Source of the DNA: Oscillospiraceae bacterium
Lineage (GTDB): Bacteria; Bacillota; Clostridia; Oscillospirales; Acutalibacteraceae
DNA: 7,504 bases
Direction: 5' to 3'
Assembly: GCA_031262125.1 (NCBI GenBank)
Contig: JAISII010000046.1
Coordinates: 1-7,504 of the forward strand
The number at the start of each line of letters is the position of its first letter. Position 1 is the first letter of the stretch. Shown in pieces: positions 4,993 to 7,504 of the stretch. The notes beneath the pieces are model-generated. The model had not been told where the DNA came from. It ran no database searches and saw only the letters and a list, made by a program, of their open reading frames with translations. The position numbers were made by a program, and so were the translations under genes.

Positions 4993-6300
4993 TTAATATG
5001 TTTCGCAAAACTCAAAAATTTTTCCAGCAAAATAAAGCGGAATATTTGTTAGAGCACCATTTTTCAAATACTCATTTGTGCTAAAACGCACGGCACTTTG
5101 CGGCTTGTGTTTTTCAATATAACTCTTAAAGCTAACAGCATTTTTGCTGCCGCCCGATTTTACTTCAATCGGCACTATGCTCTCTCCGTGCTGGATTATA
5201 AAGTCAATCTCTCGGTCCTGTGCATATGAATAAAAATTCGGAGAACGCTCTAAAACAGGCAACAGTTGCTCTAAAACATAATTTTCGGCAAGCTGCCCCT
5301 TAAACTGAAATGCGTCTGACAATAGTATCGACTTATTAGTCAGCCCAGCTAAATGCTTCAATAGCCCCACATCCAACAAAAAAAGCTTAAAATAATTGAG
5401 CATCTCAAACGCTTTAAGCGGATACTCGTTTTTAGAAACATTGAGTATTCGGTGGACAATTCCGCTCGAAACAAGCCATTCGATAGCATCTTCAAAATCC
5501 TTTGCTCTTGCACTTTTGGCAATAGCAGCATATATGAATTTTTCGTTGTTTTCTTTGGCAAGCTGCGGCACAATGCTGCGGAACACTTGCAGAATTTTGC
5601 CGCTGTTCACCGTGCCGTTATGTTTGGTAAAGTCGTTTTCGTAAAGAGATATAATTTCTTCCTGTATAGTCGATATTTCTTCCGAATTACCACTAATAAC
5701 CCAAGAACTAACGCACTCCGGCATACCGCCGATTATTAGGTATTTTTTATAAAGCTCCGTCATACGTTGATGAAAAGCAGAAACATAGTCGTTGCCCGAC
5801 TTTACAGAGGAGTAATATTCATACATACCCCCATCTGCAGCAGCTAAATACTCTTCAAAATCAAGGGGATAAATGTTCAACAAATTCACCTTGCCAACGG
5901 GGTAAGACATTGGTTTGGCAAGATATGTGCCAAGCAGACTGCCGGCAGTAATAACATGGTATTCGTTTGCATCCTCGCAAAAATATTTCAAACCGCCCAA
6001 AGCGTTGGGGCATTCTTGTATTTCATCCAAAATAATAAGGGTTCTTTCGGGTAAAATAGCTTTCCCGTTTATCAGCCCCAAGCGTTCCAAAATAAGCTTT
6101 GGGTCTTTGGTTTCGTCAAAAATCCTTTTTGCTTCGGTGTCTTTATCAAAACTGATATATATATAATCATCGTAATATCCACGTGCAAATTCGTTCATAA
6201 GCCACGTTTTGCCCACCTGCCTTGCACCTTTTAAAATAAGTGGCTTACGGCGTGGGCTTTCTTTCCATTTTAACAGCTCGTTCATTGCTTTTCTAAACAT
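4993..6300 (-). CDS. AAA+ ATPase with C-terminal DUF4143 domain
   Basis: This 435-residue protein belongs to the AAA_14/DUF4143 ATPase family. Near the N-terminus it has a Walker A GARQVGKT (25-32), then a Walker B TLIILDEIQ (87-95) and a sensor-like ITAGSLLG (117-124) where the serine follows a beta strand. The C-terminal half carries FKGQLAENYVLEQL (333-346). It then has a PD-(D/E)XK-like core, REIDFII (363-369) and VPIEVKSGG (376-384), with D366, E379 and K381 as the likely metal/catalytic residues. Length and domain order are normal, so the gene is intact. Family members are common in gut anaerobes and archaea as single genes of unknown function, often in variable or mobile regions; roles in DNA transactions or defence have been suggested but not settled. 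The ATG at 6300 has GGGAG nine bases upstream (6314-6310, minus). It has its own promoter and is flanked by matching hairpins. Confidence 0.93.
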   Translation of the reverse strand: MFRKAMNELLKWKESPRRKPLILKGARQVGKTWLMNEFARGYYDDYIYISFDKDTEAKRIFDETKDPKLILERLGLINGKAILPERTLIILDEIQECPNALGGLKYFCEDANEYHVITAGSLLGTYLAKPMSYPVGKVNLLNIYPLDFEEYLAAADGGMYEYYSSVKSGNDYVSAFHQRMTELYKKYLIIGGMPECVSSWVISGNSEEISTIQEEIISLYENDFTKHNGTVNSGKILQVFRSIVPQLAKENNEKFIYAAIAKSARAKDFEDAIEWLVSSGIVHRILNVSKNEYPLKAFEMLNYFKLFLLDVGLLKHLAGLTNKSILLSDAFQFKGQLAENYVLEQLLPVLERSPNFYSYAQDREIDFIIQHGESIVPIEVKSGGSKNAVSFKSYIEKHKPQSAVRFSTNEYLKNGALTNIPLYFAGKIFEFCETY

Positions 6301-6332
6301 ATTACAGCACTCCCATATTTGTGTTTATAAAT

Positions 6333-6361
6333 AGTATACCACGTTTTTAAGAGAATTTCAA
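6333..6361 (-). promoter_or_regulatory. Sigma-A promoter of the ATPase gene
   Basis: On the minus strand TTGAAA (6361-6356), a 17-bp spacer and TATACT (6338-6333) form a strong sigma-A promoter. The expected start near 6326 leaves a leader of about 26 bases with GGGAG before the ATG. The spacer is filled by one copy of the TCTTAAAAACG repeat, which makes steric repression plausible. Confidence 0.82.
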
Positions 6362-6416
6362 GCTATTTTACTGCGTTTTTAAGAGGTTTTTTGCGGTTTT
6401 CACTGCGTTTTTAAGA
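6338..6416 (-). repeat. Three 15-bp direct repeats at exactly 32-bp period in the ATPase promoter
   Basis: Read on the minus strand, TCTTAAAAACGCAGT occurs at 6416-6402 and 6384-6370, and as TCTTAAAAACGTGGT at 6352-6338. Start-to-start spacing is exactly 32 bp each time, close to three helical turns, so bound proteins would sit on one DNA face. The promoter-proximal copy fills the -35/-10 spacer. A truncated relative (ATCTTAAAAAT) lies at 6427-6417. Either an operator array or a decayed tandem duplication would explain it; bases between the cores are mostly diverged, which favours selection on the cores. Confidence 0.7.
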
Positions 6417-6468
6417 ATTTTTAAGATTTCGCACTAAAAAACTAAAACAAAATCATAATAAAAAATTT

Positions 6469-6503
6469 GAAGGTCTCCCCCGTTTTTTTTGGAGGAGACC
6501 TTT
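6469..6503. terminator. Hairpin, copy B of the repeat flanking the ATPase gene
   Basis: AAGGTCTCC (6470-6478) pairs with GGAGACCTT (6494-6502). The left arm and loop start are identical to copy A at 4922-4955 over AAGGTCTCCCCCGTTTTTT, and the right arm GGAGACCTTTG is also identical; only the loop centre differs. On the plus strand a T-run (6506-6510) follows, a better terminator shape than copy A. No plus-strand gene ends here: the nearest gene to the left points away, so as a terminator it is orphaned. Confidence 0.6.
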
Positions 6504-6538
6504 GCTTTTTAAAAAAATGGATTTATACAACAAAAATA

Positions 6539-6575
6539 TTTACTTTTACAGTTTTATGTGATAAAATGGTAAAGT
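6539..6575 (+). promoter_or_regulatory. Possible extended -10 promoter, upstream copy
   Basis: TGATAAAAT (6559-6567) gives an extended -10, with TTTACT (6539-6544) as a weak -35 at 17 bp. The segment TGTGATAAAATGGTAAAGT (6557-6575) recurs with two changes at 6644-6662. Transcription would run toward the zinc-ribbon gene at 6701. Confidence 0.4.
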
Positions 6576-6616
6576 GAATTAAATAACTAATTAGAATAAA
6601 ATTGCTTCTGGGAGCG

Positions 6617-6633
6617 GTGCGGCTACGCCGCAC
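6617..6633. repeat. GC-rich hairpin between the two promoter-like repeats
   Basis: GTGCGGC (6617-6623) pairs with GCCGCAC (6627-6633) around a TAC loop. The core GCGGCTACGCCGC is identical to the hairpin at 124-136, so this is another copy of a dispersed small hairpin. It stands out as a GC-rich island within very AT-rich spacer and would form in any transcript starting at the upstream promoter. Confidence 0.6.
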
Positions 6634-6643
6634 TCGGATAGTC

Positions 6644-6662
6644 TGTGCTAAAATAGTAAAGT
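6644..6662 (+). promoter_or_regulatory. Possible extended -10 promoter, downstream copy
   Basis: TGTGCTAAAATAGTAAAGT repeats the 6557-6575 segment at 87-bp spacing with 17 of 19 bases identical. TGCTAAAAT (6646-6654) is an extended -10, but no -35 is present, because the expected place is the GC hairpin. Start would fall near 6661, 40 bases before the ATG at 6701. Confidence 0.4.
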
Positions 6663-6700
6663 AAGTAAAATTAGTTGGAATATTAATTTGGAGGAGCATT

Positions 6701-6877
6701 ATGATTTTTGAACGAACCTGTGAAAATTGCGGTAAGGTATGGAAAATTACCGAATGGCATGAACATAATGATAGCGATTACGGTTCAATGCAAACTGTTG
6801 ATTGCGACTGTGGCACTGAACTCTATAGAGCTTTTATAAGCGATGGTGAATTTTCTAAAGAGCTAAAAAACCAATAA
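6701..6877 (+). CDS. 58-aa CxxC/CxC zinc-ribbon-like small protein
   Basis: This short gene encodes 58 residues and is supported by a strong Shine-Dalgarno, GGAGGAG (6690-6696), close before the ATG. The product begins MIFERTCENCGKVW and carries four cysteines in two knuckles, C7-x2-C10 and C35-x-C37, which would bind one zinc. The 24-residue middle is rich in His, Glu and Asp (EWHEHNDSDYG, 18-28), and the C-terminus is short and charged (GEFSKELKNQ). No membrane or signal segment is seen. I cannot name a family; such rubredoxin-like knuckle proteins are commonly small nucleic-acid or protein binders. It is preceded by tandem promoter-like repeats and followed 64 bp later by yerC on the same strand, so the two may be co-transcribed. 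Confidence 0.75.
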   Translation: MIFERTCENCGKVWKITEWHEHNDSDYGSMQTVDCDCGTELYRAFISDGEFSKELKNQ

Positions 6878-6941
6878 AAGCTTTTAAAGTAACATATTAA
6901 AGTAAAATACTTTTTAAAAATAAATGTGAAGGGAAAAAGCA

Positions 6942-7241
6942 ATGGAATCAAAAATTAAAGATGAATATCTGGACGACCTTTTTGACGCTGTTTTAAAACT
7001 GCAAACTGTTGACGAATGTTACCTTTTTTTTGAGGATTTGTGTACTATGCCGGAGCTTAAAGCTTTGTCGCAAAGGTTTGCAGTGGCAAAAATGCTTTCT
7101 CAAAAATGTGTGTACAGCGAAATTGTGGCTAAAACCGGTGCTTCTACCGCTACAATCAGCCGTGTTAACCGTTCGCTGCTTTATGGCAACGACGGCTATG
7201 CAATGCTGTTTGGGCGTAAGTCTGCACAGCCTAAAAAATAA
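6942..7241 (+). CDS. yerC: YerC/YecD-family TrpR-like regulator
   Basis: This 99-residue protein has the TrpR fold typical of the YerC/YecD family, found widely in Firmicutes. An N-terminal helical part (residues 4-35) is followed by the conserved segment MPELKALSQRFAVAKMLSQK (36-55). The DNA-recognition helix-turn-helix is about 58-78 (YSEIVAKTGASTATISRVNR), with the short NDGYAMLFGR end (83-92) seen in relatives. No effector-binding residues are evident by eye. In Bacillus yerC is close to pcrB/pcrA, but the neighbours here differ and its target is unknown; the family is usually not a tryptophan repressor. The ATG at 6942 has GAAGGG (6928-6933) eight bases upstream. Length is typical, so it is complete. 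Confidence 0.9.
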   Translation: MESKIKDEYLDDLFDAVLKLQTVDECYLFFEDLCTMPELKALSQRFAVAKMLSQKCVYSEIVAKTGASTATISRVNRSLLYGNDGYAMLFGRKSAQPKK

Positions 7242-7292
7242 CTTCAGGCAACGGTAACAGAGTTATAAAAAGCTAAACAGGATTTTTGCATT

Positions 7293-7308
7293 GTTGCTTA
7301 AAAGCAAC
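7293..7308. other. Small hairpin between yerC and the convergent partial gene
   Basis: GTTGCT (7293-7298) pairs with AGCAAC (7303-7308). It lies between the convergent ends of yerC (7241) and the gene ending at 7325. Neither side has a clear T-tract, so it is at most a weak terminator. Confidence 0.35.
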
Positions 7309-7324
7309 CAATACGGCAGGCTGG

Positions 7325-7504
7325 CTATTTTAACATACGCTCAAACAAATGCTCGGAAGATTCTTTATTATCCCGCAAAAAGCGACCTAAAAAGTACAAG
7401 CTCTCGGGGTCTTTGCTGACCGAACTTGTAACCTCGGTGCAGCTTAGCGACACTTTAAAACCCAGCTCCCGCAGTATGCTTTCGGTATCTTTAGACCTTG
7501 CACC
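7325..7504 (-). CDS. C-terminal fragment of an unidentified protein (runs off the window)
   Basis: The minus strand is open from the window edge to a TAG at 7327-7325, giving the last 59 residues of a protein whose start lies beyond the window. The sequence begins GARSKDTESILRELGFKVSL and ends RFLRDNKESSEHLFERMLK. It reads as an ordinary soluble alpha/beta domain end: a helix followed by a GFKV strand, then a long loop, a DPESLYFLGRFL strand/helix and a charged terminal helix. The helix-GF-strand start resembles the closing part of class I SAM-dependent methyltransferases, but this is only a shape resemblance. It is convergent with yerC. Confidence 0.75.
   Translation of the reverse strand, partial: GARSKDTESILRELGFKVSLSCTEVTSSVSKDPESLYFLGRFLRDNKESSEHLFERMLK

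Noticed and set aside
5396..5739. Plus-strand open frames antisense to the ATPase gene
   Set aside because: They are complementary to a complete AAA+/DUF4143 coding frame with intact motifs, and no ribosome site or promoter supports them.
6338..6430. The 32-bp repeats as a CRISPR array
   Set aside because: Only a 15-bp core is conserved, the intervals are 17 bp, the last copy overlaps a promoter, and no cas genes are present.
6897..6915. AAAGTA-AAA-TACTTT hairpin followed by Ts before yerC as a terminator
   Set aside because: The stem is only six AT-rich base pairs with a three-base loop; too weak to call, and it would sit in a probable two-gene transcript.

Overview
The window looks like chromosome from a spore-forming, gut-type Clostridia (Oscillospiraceae/Ruminococcaceae-like) genome. 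This inference rests on two sporulation-specific genes (yqfC family and ylbJ), strong purine-rich Shine-Dalgarno sites, sigma-A promoters close to consensus, a yerC-type TrpR-like regulator, and hairpin-rich intergenic repeats with a GGAGGGG...GGGGTGGTT signature. No genome-level comparison was possible, so the lineage is a guess.

Layout. 1-331 has no convincing gene. It is a string of hairpins plus two 48-bp copies of one repeat in inverted orientation (140-187 and 280-327), ending four bases from the yqfC stop codon. 332-598 (minus) is yqfC with a GTG start. A 92-bp divergent spacer with a 14-bp-stem palindrome separates it from 691-1860 (plus), ylbJ with a TTG start, followed 44 bp later by 1905-3740, a class II glutamine-hydrolysing asparagine synthetase. 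yqfC and ylbJ are sporulation genes, and the position of the asparagine synthetase suggests co-expression with ylbJ, recalling the sporulation-linked AsnO of Bacillus.

3794-4904 is a compact three-gene operon. A perfect-consensus extended -10 sigma-A promoter drives a DUF2975-type four-helix membrane protein, an overlapping 72-aa Cro/CI-type HTH regulator (YozG-like), and a third overlapping gene for an unrecognised 120-aa membrane protein. It is probably a self-regulated membrane/regulator cassette of unknown trigger.

4993-6300 (minus) is a complete AAA+ ATPase with a C-terminal DUF4143 nuclease-like domain, a family typical of mobile or accessory DNA. It has its own sigma-A promoter, whose spacer carries one of three 15-bp direct repeats spaced exactly 32 bp apart. 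The gene and its control region lie between two nearly identical hairpins (4922-4955 and 6469-6503), so the block may be an acquired unit.

6504-7504 holds tandem promoter-like repeats around a GC-rich hairpin, a 58-aa CxxC/CxC zinc-ribbon protein (6701-6877), yerC (6942-7241), and the 59-residue C-terminus of an unidentified minus-strand gene running off the right edge. The best candidates for something undescribed are the DUF2975-HTH-membrane trio, the 32-bp iterons in the ATPase promoter, and the covarying inverted repeat beside yqfC.
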